Below are positions 55,999 to 64,000 of a stretch of 64,000 nt of DNA, piece by piece (the first letter of the stretch is position 1; each line of letters starts with the position of its first letter). A model generated the notes under the pieces. The model made no database searches and was not told the DNA's origin. It worked only from the letters and a program-made list of their open reading frames with translations. The stretch is from Sphaerisporangium flaviroseum (GTDB lineage Bacteria > Actinomycetota > Actinomycetes > Streptosporangiales > Streptosporangiaceae): contig NZ_BAAAZR010000002.1 of NCBI RefSeq assembly GCF_039537005.1, positions 744,001 to 808,000 on the forward strand, written 5' to 3'. The position numbers and the translations under genes are program-made.

Positions 55999-57723
55999 CT
56001 ATTCGGTGTCCGGCTCGGGAGCGCCTCCCGCGCCGGCCAGGAAGTCGAAGTCGCAGCCCTCGTCCGCCTGGAGGATGTGGGCGTCGTAGAGGGTGCCGTA
56101 GCCGCGGCGGAACACCGTCTCGGGGGCGCGCCAGGCCGCGCGGCGCCGGGCCAGTTCCTCCTCGGGCACCTCAAGGGACAGGCGGCGGGCCTCGACGTCC
56201 AGAGTGATGGGGTCTCCGTCGCGGACGAGGGCGAGCGGCCCGCCGATGTGGGACTCCGGGGTGACGTGCAGCACGCACGCCCCGTAGCTGGTGCCGCTCA
56301 TGCGGGCGTCGGAGATGCGCAGCATGTCGCGGACCCCCATCTTGAGCAGCCGGTTCGGGATGGGAAGCATGCCGTGCTCGGGCATTCCCGGGCCCCCGCG
56401 CGGCCCCGCGCCGCGCAGCACCAGCACCGAGTCCGCGGTGATCGGCAGGCTCTCGTCGTTGAGGCGCCGCATCAGGTCGCGGTGCCCGTCGAACACCACC
56501 GCCGGGCCGGTGTGCTTGAGCAGGCGCGGTTCGGCGGCGACATGTTTGATGACCGCGCCGCCCGGGGCCAGGGTGCCGCGCAGGACCGCGAGACCGCCCT
56601 CGGCGGACAGCGGGTCGTCCCGCGTGCGGATGACCTTGTCCTCGTACACCTCGGCTCCCTCGATCGCCTCACCCAGACTTCGTCCGGTCACGGTCGGCCG
56701 GTTGAGGTGGAGCAGGTCGGAGATCCGGCGCAGCAGCGCGGGCAGGCCGCCGGCCAGGTAGAAGTCCTCCATGACGTACGCCCCGCTCGGCCGCAGGTCG
56801 GCGAGCACGGGAACGCGTCGCGACGCCGCGTCGAAGTGGTCCAGGGTCAGGTCCACGCCGCTGCGGCGGGCCATGGCGATGAGGTGGATCACGGCGTTGG
56901 TGGACCCTCCGAGCGCGAGGACGGCCGTGACGGCGTCGGCGTAGGCCTCGGCGTTCAGTATCCGGGAGGGGCGCAGGTCCTCCCATGTCATGTCGACGGC
57001 GCGCCTGCCGCTCGCGGCGGCCATCCGGTTGTGGGCGGAGGCCACGGCGGGGATGGAGGCGGCCCCCGGCAGGGTCATGCCGAGCACCTCGGCGACCGAG
57101 GTCATGGTGGAGGCGGTGCCCATCGTCATGCAGTGGCCGGGGGAGCGGGCGATGCCCTCCTCCACCCCGCTCATCGTGGCCTCGTCGACCAGGCCCGCCT
57201 GCTTGTCGGCCCAGTAGCGCCACATGTCGCTGCCGCTGCCGAGGACCTCGCCGCGGAAGGCGCCGGGGATCATCGGGCCCGCCGGTACGAAGATGGCCGG
57301 AAGGTCCATGCTGATGGCGCCCATGAGAAGGGCGGGCGTCGTCTTGTCGCACCCGCCCATGAGCACCGCGCCGTCCACGGGATAGGACCGCAGGGTCTCT
57401 TCGGTCTCCATGGCCAGCAGGTTGCGGTAGAGCATGGTCGTCGGCTTCTGGAAGGTCTCCGAGAGCGACATCACCGGAAGCTCCACCGGGTAGCCGCCCG
57501 CCTGCCAGACACCGCGCTTGACGTCCTGCGCGCGCTCGCGCAGGTGGATGTGGCAGGGGTTGAGCTCGCTCCAGGTGTTCAGGATGCCGATGACGGGCCG
57601 GCCCAGGTGCTCCTCGGCGGACAGGCCGAGCTGGCGGGTCCTCGCGCGATGGCTGAAGGACCGGAGACTCTCGGTGCCGTACCAGCGATGGCTTCGCAAC
57701 TGCTCAGGGGTCAGACGCTGCAC
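55999..57723 (-). CDS. IlvD/Edd family sugar-acid dehydratase
   Basis: A 574-residue iron-sulfur dehydratase. Cluster and Mg2+ motifs are visible: NTWSELNPCHIHLRERAQDVK (first Cys near 57), LMGGCDKTTPALLMGA (Cys near 124), and SPGHCMTMGTASTMTSVAEVLGMTLPG (Cys near 197); the C-terminal domain has SDARMSGTSYGACVLHVTPES. Spacing and WSELNPCH fit the sugar-acid branch (L-arabinonate, xylonate, galactonate dehydratases; usually 2Fe-2S) rather than branched-chain amino-acid dihydroxyacid dehydratase. It makes the 2-keto-3-deoxy acid for the DHDPS-family enzyme. ATG 57723 has gagg upstream. Confidence 0.9.
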   Translation of the reverse strand: MQRLTPEQLRSHRWYGTESLRSFSHRARTRQLGLSAEEHLGRPVIGILNTWSELNPCHIHLRERAQDVKRGVWQAGGYPVELPVMSLSETFQKPTTMLYRNLLAMETEETLRSYPVDGAVLMGGCDKTTPALLMGAISMDLPAIFVPAGPMIPGAFRGEVLGSGSDMWRYWADKQAGLVDEATMSGVEEGIARSPGHCMTMGTASTMTSVAEVLGMTLPGAASIPAVASAHNRMAAASGRRAVDMTWEDLRPSRILNAEAYADAVTAVLALGGSTNAVIHLIAMARRSGVDLTLDHFDAASRRVPVLADLRPSGAYVMEDFYLAGGLPALLRRISDLLHLNRPTVTGRSLGEAIEGAEVYEDKVIRTRDDPLSAEGGLAVLRGTLAPGGAVIKHVAAEPRLLKHTGPAVVFDGHRDLMRRLNDESLPITADSVLVLRGAGPRGGPGMPEHGMLPIPNRLLKMGVRDMLRISDARMSGTSYGACVLHVTPESHIGGPLALVRDGDPITLDVEARRLSLEVPEEELARRRAAWRAPETVFRRGYGTLYDAHILQADEGCDFDFLAGAGGAPEPDTE

Positions 57724-57741
57724 GAGTCCTCCTCGATATCC

Positions 57742-57751
57742 TGATATATCA
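57742..57751. promoter_or_regulatory. TGATATATCA palindrome before the IlvD/Edd gene
   Basis: tgatatatca, a perfect palindrome, lies 18 bp upstream of ATG 57723 within gatatcctgatatatcacgata, which holds further GATA/TATC half sites. Same motif as at 53445, so both sugar-acid genes can be controlled by one regulator. Confidence 0.6.
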
Positions 57752-57789
57752 CGATAGCGAAAGAGACTGGTGAGGCGCGGATCTGGGAT

Positions 57790-57821
57790 GCCGGGGTTCG
57801 GCGAAGGCGCCGGACCCCGGC
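57790..57821 (-). terminator. 14-bp hairpin terminator
   Basis: gccggggttcggcg (57790-57803) pairs with cgccggaccccggc (57808-57821) with one G-U type mismatch and a 4-nt loop. It lies 40 bases after the stop of the Thr/Pro-rich protein gene and before the dehydratase gene, separating the two transcripts. Confidence 0.8.
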
Positions 57822-57860
57822 TCTCCGGGCGCTAGCGGCCCGGAAGGGTGCGCCGAGCGC

Positions 57861-58715
57861 TCAGGGGGTTGGAGTCGGGTCGGCGGTCACGGTCTGGGTG
57901 ACCGTGGGCGTCGGTTCGGTGGTCGGTTCGGTCGGGGTCACCGTGGGCGTCACGGTGTCGGTGGGCGTCACGGTGGGCGTGACGCTGGGGGTCGGCGTGA
58001 TGGTCGGGGTCGGCGTCGGGCAGGGCTTGGGGGTACGCCACTTCGCCGTGCCCACGGGCCACTGCTTGGAGTACCAGTAGCCGTGGCCCCGCCAGATGTT
58101 CCTGCTGGGCCGTGACAGATCGATGATGTAGGCGGCCGTCGCCGTCTCGCCCTCGGTCAGGGCGCTGACCGACACCCAGTCACCCTGCCGGACCTCGCTG
58201 TTCCCCCACCGGCCCGCGATGGTGCGAGTGGACTCGGCGATCGTGTACGTCCTCTCGTAGCCGTCCTGGCTGCGCACGGTGACCGAGTCCTCCGCCACGG
58301 CGGTCGCCTCCCCGGTCTGGACGAACAGCGTGACGAAGGTGCAGCGCGGCTTCGCCGGCACGACGAGGTCGCCGTGCAGCGCTCCGGTGAACGCCCAGGC
58401 CCCCAGGGGCGGCACCACGGTGGGGGCCGGAGCGGGGGGTTCGGCCGGAGGCTCGGTGGAGGTGTCGGTCGGGGTCGGGGTGGGGATGTCGGTGGGCGTC
58501 TCGCTGATCGTCGGCGTAGGGGTCGGCGTCCCGGTCGGAGGCGGCGTGGGCGTCGCGGCCGCCGCGGCGGCCAGACCGATGCCGCCTGAGGTCAGCAGCG
58601 CGACGGTGGTGGCCACGATCAGTGGGCGTGGGACGCGGCCGCGTGACCTGCCCGATCCGATCGACGATCGTTCGTTCGGCTTGTCGGGGGTTGGTGACGT
58701 CACCAGGTCCTCCAT
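57861..58715 (-). CDS. Thr/Pro-rich membrane-anchored protein with DUF5666-like domain
   Basis: A 284-residue protein: a basic cytoplasmic start, one membrane helix (about 31-53, PLIVATTVALLTSGGIGLAAAA), a Thr/Pro-rich stalk (54-105), a beta-rich domain (about 105-210: FTGALHGDLVVP, ATAVAEDSVTVRSQDGYERTYTI, EVRQGDWVSVSALTEGETATAAYIIDLS), and a second Thr/Pro/Val-rich tail. The middle resembles the OB-like DUF5666. The repeated TPTPT segments are codon-repetitive, like the linkers in the secreted enzymes here. ATG 58715. Probably a wall-spanning protein; function unknown. Confidence 0.75.
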   Translation of the reverse strand: MEDLVTSPTPDKPNERSSIGSGRSRGRVPRPLIVATTVALLTSGGIGLAAAAAATPTPPPTGTPTPTPTISETPTDIPTPTPTDTSTEPPAEPPAPAPTVVPPLGAWAFTGALHGDLVVPAKPRCTFVTLFVQTGEATAVAEDSVTVRSQDGYERTYTIAESTRTIAGRWGNSEVRQGDWVSVSALTEGETATAAYIIDLSRPSRNIWRGHGYWYSKQWPVGTAKWRTPKPCPTPTPTITPTPSVTPTVTPTDTVTPTVTPTEPTTEPTPTVTQTVTADPTPTP

Positions 58716-58985
58716 CTAATTGAGGCTGATTTGTGTCCCTGCTGGTTTGTCGGTGTTACATGGGAGTGTCCTGCCATACCCCGTTGGCGCGGGTCATCAC
58801 ACCCCGGGCACTGACTTCTTCTCGGCCGATTCGGGGCGGCCGCCCGCGTTCATAGGGCCCATGGGGCGAGGCTCGCGGTCTTCCGCCAGCTCACCGGGGC
58901 TGTCACATGCTGAAGAAGGGATCTCGGCGCCCGGCGTGAATTTCGGGCCCCCGCGGCCTCGCGGGTCCCGTCCGGTGTGGCGGAG
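58716..58985. other. 270-bp gap without recognised features
   Basis: The gap between two minus-strand genes. I see AT-rich sequence near 58720-58760 (gtgtccctgctggtttgtcggtgttacatgg), likely the promoter of the Thr/Pro-rich protein gene, and no hairpin or gene. Confidence 0.4.
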
Positions 58986-60107
58986 TCAGGCAGTGGTGGC
59001 GGCGCGTACGGCGTCGGCCAGGAGGCCGTGGCGGGCGGGGCCGGCCAGGCCCGCGTGGTAGAGGTGGATCTCGTTCGCCCCCGCCTCGACGAGCCGCCGC
59101 ACGTGCGGCGCCGGCTCCTCCGGCCGCACCGGCGGCAGCACGGTCACGTAGGCGCCCACCGCGACCTGGTCGGGCAACATGTGGTGCGCCAGCCGCACCC
59201 GGTCGGGCGACTCCGGCCCCGTGGGCCAGCACTGCACGACGACCGTGTCCACCTCCTTGCCGGCGTTCGGGCTGAGCCCGGGGTTGGCGCCGGTGGCCCA
59301 GGGGTCCGGGGAGGCGTGCAGGCTGACCCGCCGCCCCGGCACCGCGCCGATGACCTGGTGGCGCAGCTCGTCCGCCGCCTCGTGGCGTACGGCGAGGAGC
59401 GCGGCGGCCATGGCCGGGTCGAGGTCGTGCTCACGGGAGCGCACGGCGGCCCGCAGGTCGCGCACCGCCCGCCGCGGGTCGAGGCCACGCGCCGCCCAGG
59501 ACGCCTGGCAGGCCGCGCAGCAGCAGACCGACAGCATCCGCCGCGCCCGCGCGTCGTAGGCGCCGTCGGTCTTGTCGTGGTGGCCCCCATGGTCGGCCCC
59601 CAGTTGCCCGCAGGCCTCCAGCAGCACCCCGGCCAGGGGAACGTCGCGCACGGCCTCGGCGGCGAGCGTGGCGGCGTAGTCGCGCACCTCGGCGTGCGAG
59701 GGGCACAGCGCCCAGGGATACGGCTGCCCGAAGCAGTTGACCACGCTCACGTCCGGGTGCGCCTCGCCAAGGCGGGAGTTGTGCGTCAGGACGATCCAGG
59801 CCGTCACCGGGATGTCCGCGTCGGTGAGCGTCCGCGCGGCCGTACCGAAGGAGTCGGGGTCGTCCATCCAGCCGGGCCTTGCGGGCGCCAGGCGCCTGCC
59901 GGCCCAGGCCTCCTCGCGGAGCGGCCGGTAGAGGGCCGAATGCCGTGCGTCGAGATACGCGCGCTCGGGGTGCCAGGGCGTCGCGGCCCGTACCGTGTGA
60001 TAGGCGGCGGCGAGGTTCACCCCGTCGCAGCCCAGCGCCTGCACCCGTCCGGTGAACAGCGGATCGCCGATCACGTCCCACGGGTATGCGTGCACGAGCA
60101 CCCGCAT
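58986..60107 (-). CDS. TIM-barrel-like protein of unknown function (glycosyl-hydrolase-like)
   Basis: A 373-residue cytoplasmic-looking protein. It begins MRVLVHAYPWDVIGDPLF and has a barrel-like alternation: CDGVNLAAAYHTVRA, PVTAWIVLTHNSRLGEAHPD, CPSHAEVRDYAATLAAEAV, GVLLEACGQLGADHGGHHDKTDGAY, a cysteine cluster SVCCCAACQASWAARG (about 200-215), DTVVVQCWPTGPES and ANEIHLYHAGLAG. The Glu in LLEACG could be catalytic. This resembles uncharacterised actinobacterial proteins with a family-10-glycosidase-like barrel; the CCCxxC cluster suggests metal binding. ATG 60107 chosen over a frame start at 60125. Divergent from the ferredoxin oxidoreductase gene. Confidence 0.6.
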   Translation of the reverse strand: MRVLVHAYPWDVIGDPLFTGRVQALGCDGVNLAAAYHTVRAATPWHPERAYLDARHSALYRPLREEAWAGRRLAPARPGWMDDPDSFGTAARTLTDADIPVTAWIVLTHNSRLGEAHPDVSVVNCFGQPYPWALCPSHAEVRDYAATLAAEAVRDVPLAGVLLEACGQLGADHGGHHDKTDGAYDARARRMLSVCCCAACQASWAARGLDPRRAVRDLRAAVRSREHDLDPAMAAALLAVRHEAADELRHQVIGAVPGRRVSLHASPDPWATGANPGLSPNAGKEVDTVVVQCWPTGPESPDRVRLAHHMLPDQVAVGAYVTVLPPVRPEEPAPHVRRLVEAGANEIHLYHAGLAGPARHGLLADAVRAATTA

Positions 60108-60396
60108 TTGCCATCGCCTCCGCACGAGGGGCCCTCACCCAACAAATGGCGTTGTCCAGGCATACCGACTCGGCTGGGCGGAGTCAATGGCCCGAGTGGC
60201 CGCCACTGTGGCGTGCGGACCGCGGCGCGGGGCGGTTCCGGCGCCGACCAGGCACCGGAACGGGTTCCGCTCGCCGGGTCGTCGGCCTGTCAAGGGGTCT
60301 TCGGCTCCAAGAAGCGCGTACCTTTCTGTGGATCATCCGATTCGCCCGCGGGCAGACCAGGAGGATGGTGGGTGTAGCGGATACAAGGAGGCGCAC
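60108..60396. other. 289-bp divergent gap
   Basis: No gene supported. The stretch 60340-60396 holds the leader of the downstream gene with a perfect aaggagg (60385-60391). Promoter hexamers are not convincing. Confidence 0.4.
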
Positions 60397-63300
60397 GTGA
60401 GTTTCCGGCTCGAGGACCGGTACGGCCGCGAGGAGGGCCGTGTCCATCTCACCGGCATCCAGGCACTGGCTCGGCTGCCGCTCGACCAGCGGCGCCGCGA
60501 CCGGGGCGCGGGGCTGGACACCGCCGGATTCATCTCGGGCTACCAGGGCTCCCCGCTGGGCGGCTACGACCTCGAACTGGGACGCACCCGCGCGCTGCTG
60601 GAGGAGCACGGCGTCATCCACCGGCCGGGGCTCAACGAGGAACTGGCCGCCACCTCCGTCGGCGGGACGCAGATCGCCGCCACCCTGGCGGGGTTCCGCC
60701 ACGACGGGGTCTTCGGGATCTGGTACGGCAAGGCGCCGGGGCTCGACCGGGCGACCGACGCCATCCGGCACGCCAACCTGGCGGGCACCCATCGCAACGG
60801 CGGTGTGGTCGCGCTCGTCGGGGACGACCCGGTGTCGAAGTCCTCCACCGTGGCCTCCGCGTCCGAGGCGGCGCTGGCCGACCTGCTCCTGCCGGTCCTG
60901 TACCCGGCCGACCCGGCCGACATCCTCGAACTGGGACTGCACGGGTTCGCCCTGTCCCGGCACAGCGGCCTCTGGACGGCCATGAAGATCGTGACCAATG
61001 TGGCGGACGGGTCGGCGACGGTGGACCTGCCGGCCATGAGGCCGGAGCCGGTGCTGCCCGAGGTGCTCTTCGACGGCCGGCCGTACCGGCACGTGCCGAC
61101 GGCCCGCATGCTCACCCCGGTGCCGCTGGAGCTCGAGCGTTCCGCCTACTACGCCCGCATGGAGATCGCCCGCGCCTACGGGCACGAGAACCGGCTCAAC
61201 CGCGTCACCGCAGGACGGCCCGGGGACGAGATCGGGCTGGTGGCGGCGGGGAAGACCTACCTCGACCTGCGGCAGGCGCTCGCCATCCTCGGCCTGGACG
61301 ACGAGGAACTGGCGCGCCGGGGCGTCCGCCTGCTCCGCCTGGGCATGCCGTGGCCCCTCGACGGCCGGACCGTCAGGGAGTTCGCCGCCGGGCTCCGCGA
61401 GATCGTGGTCGTGGAAGAGAAGCGCCCGTTCGTGGAGCAGCAGATCAAGGAATTGCTGTACGCCGTTCCCGACCGGCCGGCCGTCCTCGGCAAGACGGGC
61501 GAGACCGGCCGCCCGCTGTTCTCCGCAGGCGGCGAACTGGGGCCCGACCTGATCGCCAGGAGACTGGCCCCCCGCCTCGGCGTGGAGCCGCCGCCGCGCG
61601 CGAGCCGGGAGACCATCCCGCTGATGGCGCGCACGCCGTACTTCTGCTCGGGTTGCCCGCACAACCGCTCGACCAAGGTCCCGCAGGGCACGCTGGTGGG
61701 CGCCGGGATCGGCTGCCACACCATGGTCGTCTTCATGGACGAGGCCCAGGCCGGGGAGGTCGGCGGGCTCACCCAGATGGGCGGCGAGGGGGCGCAGTGG
61801 ATCGGCATGGCGCCCTTCCTCGACCGCGACCATCTCGTGCAGAACATCGGCGACGGCACCTTCCTGCACTCCGGGAGCCTCGCGGTACGGGCGGCGGTGG
61901 CGGCAGGCAGCCGCATCACCTTCAAACTGCTCTACAACTCCGCGGTCGCCATGACCGGCGGGCAGCGGGCCGTCGGCGGGATGCCCGTACCCGAGATCAC
62001 CCGCCTGCTGGCCGCCGAAGGCGTACGGAAGATCATTGTCACGACCGAGGACCCGGCCCGGTACCGCGGTGTGCGGCTCGCGCCCGGTGCCGAGGTATGG
62101 CACCGCGACCTGCTGGTCCAGGCGCAGGAGACGCTGGCCGCGGTCGACGGCGTGACCGTGCTCGTCCACGACCAGGAGTGCGCGGCAGAGAAGCGGCGCA
62201 AGCGGCGGCGCGGGCAGGCGGTGGCCCCGGCCACGCGGGTGGTCGTCAACGAGCGGGTCTGCGAGGGCTGCGGCGACTGCGGGGCGAAGTCCAACTGCCT
62301 GTCGGTGCAGCCGGTGGACACCGAGTTCGGCCGCAAGACGCGCATCCACCAGGCGAGCTGCAACGTCGACTACTCGTGCCTGGACGGCGACTGCCCCTCG
62401 TTCCTCACCGTCACCCCGGCGCGGGGCGCCTCGCGCGGCGGGACGGCCGCCCGAGTGCGGGACGCGGAGAGCTGGGCGCGGGAGGAGCCGCCCGAGCCCG
62501 CGGCGCGGGTCCCCGCCGACCGGTTCGCCATGAAGATCACCGGGGTGGGCGGCACGGGCGTGGTCACGCTGGCGCAGATCATCGCGGTCGCGGCCACCCT
62601 GGACGGCAAGCACGTGAGAGGGCTCGACCAGACGGGCCTGGCGCAGAAGGGCGGAGCGGTGGTCTCCGACCTGACGATCACCGCCGAGCCGGTCGAACAG
62701 TCCAACAAGATCGCCGAACGGGGCTGCGACCTCTACCTCGGCGCCGACCTGCTCGTCGCGGGGGACGCCGCCAACCTCGCGGTGGCGTCGCCGGAGCGGA
62801 CGATCGCGGTGCTGTCCACGGCGGAGGTCCCCACCGGGCGGATGGTCGCCGACCCTGGCCTGGCCTTCCCCGAGCCAGACGGCGTGGTGCGGCGCGTCCT
62901 GGCGCGATCCCGGGGCGAGGCCTCGGTGGTGCTGGACGCGCACGCCCTCGCCACGCGGCTGCTCGGCGACGACCAGTACGTCAACCTGCTGCTCCTCGGC
63001 GCCGCCTACCAGGCCGGGGCGCTGCCGGTGTCCGCCGCGTCGCTGGAGCGGGCGATCGAGCTCAACGGCGTCGCGGTGGCGGCCAACGTGCGGGCCTTCC
63101 GGCTCGGCAGGCACGCCGTCCACGGTCTCCCCGCCGCCTCCGATCCGCCGGCCGCGACCCCGGCGGAGGCGGCCACCACGCCCGGTGCCGGGGCGGAGGC
63201 GGCCGGCGGCCGGGCGCGTGCACTGATCGATCTGGTCAAGGCCGAGCCGGGGAGCGAGCTCGAACGGCTGCTCACCGTGCGCGTGCCCGAGTTGATCGCC

Positions 63301-63909
63301 TACCAGGACCTCCGCTACGCGGCGCGGTACGCCGAAGTCGTCGCACGGGTCCGGGAGGCCGAGGCCGCGGTCACCGACGCCACCACGCTCGCCGAGGCCG
63401 TCGCCTGGCACCTGCACAAGCTGATGGCGTACAAGGACGAGTACGAGGTCGCGCGGCTCTGCCTGGACCCGGCGGTGGGCGCCGGCGTCGAGGAGCGCTT
63501 CGGCGCGGGGGCCAAGGTGCGCTGGCGCCTGCACCCGCCCCTGCTGCGGGCGCTCGGGATGCGCCGCAAGATCTCCCTCGGGCCCTGGTTCCGCCCGGCG
63601 TTCCGGCTCCTGTACGCCATGCGCGGCCTGCGGGACACCCCCTGGGATCCCTTCGGCCGTGCCCAGGTCCGTAGAGTCGAGAGGGAGCTCGCCGGGGAGT
63701 ACGTCGCCGCCGTCGACGAGTGTCTCGCCGGGCTGGCCCCGGACACCCACGCGCTCGCGGTGGAGCTGGCCACGCTGCCCGACCTGGTCAGAGGGTACGA
63801 ACAGGTGAAGCTGGCGAGCGTCGCCCGCTACCGGCAGCGGCTCGCCGAGCTCCGCCGCCCCCCGGACCGCCACGGAGTCGAGGGCGCGCCGCCGCTGGAG
63901 GCGAGGTAG
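60397..63909 (+). CDS. Three-domain indolepyruvate:ferredoxin oxidoreductase-like enzyme
   Basis: An 1170-residue fusion of the alpha and gamma parts of 2-ketoacid:ferredoxin oxidoreductases. N-terminal pyrimidine-binding domain (TAGFISGYQGSPLGGYDLEL, LNEELAATSVGGTQ), a TPP domain (YFCSGCPHNRSTKVPQGTLVGAGIGCHTM near 409, NIGDGTFLHSGSLAVRAAV near 485), a cysteine-rich cluster (VCEGCGDCGAKSNC near 620 and YSCLDGDCPSF near 660), then the gamma domain with GVGGTGVVTLAQII near 717. It oxidatively decarboxylates aryl- or branched-chain 2-keto acids to acyl-CoA. GTG 60397 has aaggagg five bases upstream. Confidence 0.93.
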   Translation: MSFRLEDRYGREEGRVHLTGIQALARLPLDQRRRDRGAGLDTAGFISGYQGSPLGGYDLELGRTRALLEEHGVIHRPGLNEELAATSVGGTQIAATLAGFRHDGVFGIWYGKAPGLDRATDAIRHANLAGTHRNGGVVALVGDDPVSKSSTVASASEAALADLLLPVLYPADPADILELGLHGFALSRHSGLWTAMKIVTNVADGSATVDLPAMRPEPVLPEVLFDGRPYRHVPTARMLTPVPLELERSAYYARMEIARAYGHENRLNRVTAGRPGDEIGLVAAGKTYLDLRQALAILGLDDEELARRGVRLLRLGMPWPLDGRTVREFAAGLREIVVVEEKRPFVEQQIKELLYAVPDRPAVLGKTGETGRPLFSAGGELGPDLIARRLAPRLGVEPPPRASRETIPLMARTPYFCSGCPHNRSTKVPQGTLVGAGIGCHTMVVFMDEAQAGEVGGLTQMGGEGAQWIGMAPFLDRDHLVQNIGDGTFLHSGSLAVRAAVAAGSRITFKLLYNSAVAMTGGQRAVGGMPVPEITRLLAAEGVRKIIVTTEDPARYRGVRLAPGAEVWHRDLLVQAQETLAAVDGVTVLVHDQECAAEKRRKRRRGQAVAPATRVVVNERVCEGCGDCGAKSNCLSVQPVDTEFGRKTRIHQASCNVDYSCLDGDCPSFLTVTPARGASRGGTAARVRDAESWAREEPPEPAARVPADRFAMKITGVGGTGVVTLAQIIAVAATLDGKHVRGLDQTGLAQKGGAVVSDLTITAEPVEQSNKIAERGCDLYLGADLLVAGDAANLAVASPERTIAVLSTAEVPTGRMVADPGLAFPEPDGVVRRVLARSRGEASVVLDAHALATRLLGDDQYVNLLLLGAAYQAGALPVSAASLERAIELNGVAVAANVRAFRLGRHAVHGLPAASDPPAATPAEAATTPGAGAEAAGGRARALIDLVKAEPGSELERLLTVRVPELIAYQDLRYAARYAEVVARVREAEAAVTDATTLAEAVAWHLHKLMAYKDEYEVARLCLDPAVGAGVEERFGAGAKVRWRLHPPLLRALGMRRKISLGPWFRPAFRLLYAMRGLRDTPWDPFGRAQVRRVERELAGEYVAAVDECLAGLAPDTHALAVELATLPDLVRGYEQVKLASVARYRQRLAELRRPPDRHGVEGAPPLEAR

Positions 63910-63978
63910 AGGCATGAAACCGGCCCGCCAGGACAGGGAGGAGGAAAATCGAGACCACCACCTGTGGGGGACGACACG

Positions 63979-64000
63979 ATGGGACAGCAAGTAGCCAAGG
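63979..64000 (+). CDS. Possible start of another gene, cut by the window edge
   Basis: ATG 63979 opens the frame MGQQVAK, still open at the edge; an in-frame GTG at 63964 is an alternative start, and gaggagg lies at 63941-63947. Seventy bases after the oxidoreductase stop codon, this is probably the next gene of the same operon, but seven codons cannot be identified. Confidence 0.35.

Noticed and set aside
60184..63990. A 1268-codon minus-strand ORF opposite the ferredoxin oxidoreductase gene
   Set aside because: It is the antisense shadow of a clearly conserved enzyme; its product is His/Arg/Gly/Pro-rich without domains. Long antisense frames are normal at this GC content.
1..64000. tRNA, rRNA, insertion sequences, prophage or integrative element
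   Set aside because: I found no transposase, integrase, tRNA-like cloverleaf or flanking direct repeats; gene style and GC content look uniform throughout.

Overview
The window is high-GC DNA with GTG/TTG starts, 4-bp stop/start overlaps, a GerW-type spore protein and secreted enzymes with family 2 carbohydrate-binding modules. That suggests a saprophytic, mycelial actinobacterium, probably near Streptosporangiales; this is inferred from gene style, not from a marker gene. I see no rRNA, tRNA, transposase, integrase or CRISPR array.

Layout. 1-4.6 kb: end of a polar-amino-acid-type binding lipoprotein, a divergent ROK regulator, CorA, a GerW-like protein and a tandem GNAT acetyltransferase. 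4.8-19.5 kb: one long run of same-strand genes behind a LacI regulator and two operator-like palindromes. It holds a sugar ABC transporter (two permeases and a lipoprotein), four consecutive ADP-ribosylglycohydrolase (ARH/DraG) homologues, a PfkB/ribokinase, a repeat-made ORF, a TIM-barrel/FGE-fold fusion, a CaiB/BaiF CoA-transferase and a CitE-like lyase. Almost every junction is a 1-4 bp overlap. I read it as an undescribed route for importing a ribosylated (or similar N/O-glycosylated) compound, cleaving it, phosphorylating the sugar and degrading an acidic aglycone through its CoA ester. This is the best candidate for a novel system here. 19.5-21.8 kb: a secreted C39-like protease and an SDR.

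21.9-31.8 kb: a bacterial microcompartment locus of the Rhodococcus/Mycobacterium (RMM, 1-amino-2-propanol) type: APC permease, class III aminotransferase-fold phospho-lyase, acylating aldehyde dehydrogenase with a C-terminal encapsulation helix, shell proteins BMC-T, BMC-P, BMC-H and a second BMC-T, an unknown 169-residue protein, an APH-type kinase, an amino-propanol-dehydrogenase-like SDR and a GntR regulator. 32.2-47.3 kb: secreted saprophytic functions (Tat-exported epimerase-like protein, two PQQ-type sugar dehydrogenases, a CE1-type esterase with CBM2, a TIGR03118 protein), with a two-component system, membrane proteins and a LacI regulator between them. The two CBM2 genes each have a GAAA(C/G)TTTC palindrome upstream. 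47.5-57.8 kb: a small DUF732-like protein, a spermidine/iron-type ABC operon, a LacI regulator, and a sugar-acid set (DHDPS/KDG-aldolase family, RraA-like, GntR, IlvD/Edd dehydratase) whose promoters share TGATATAYCA. 57.9-64 kb: a Thr/Pro-rich surface protein, a TIM-barrel-like unknown and a three-domain indolepyruvate:ferredoxin oxidoreductase-like enzyme.

A recurring oddity is short tandem repeats: at least ten arrays with units of 7 to 68 bp lie between genes and, in frame, inside genes, most densely in the ARH operon.
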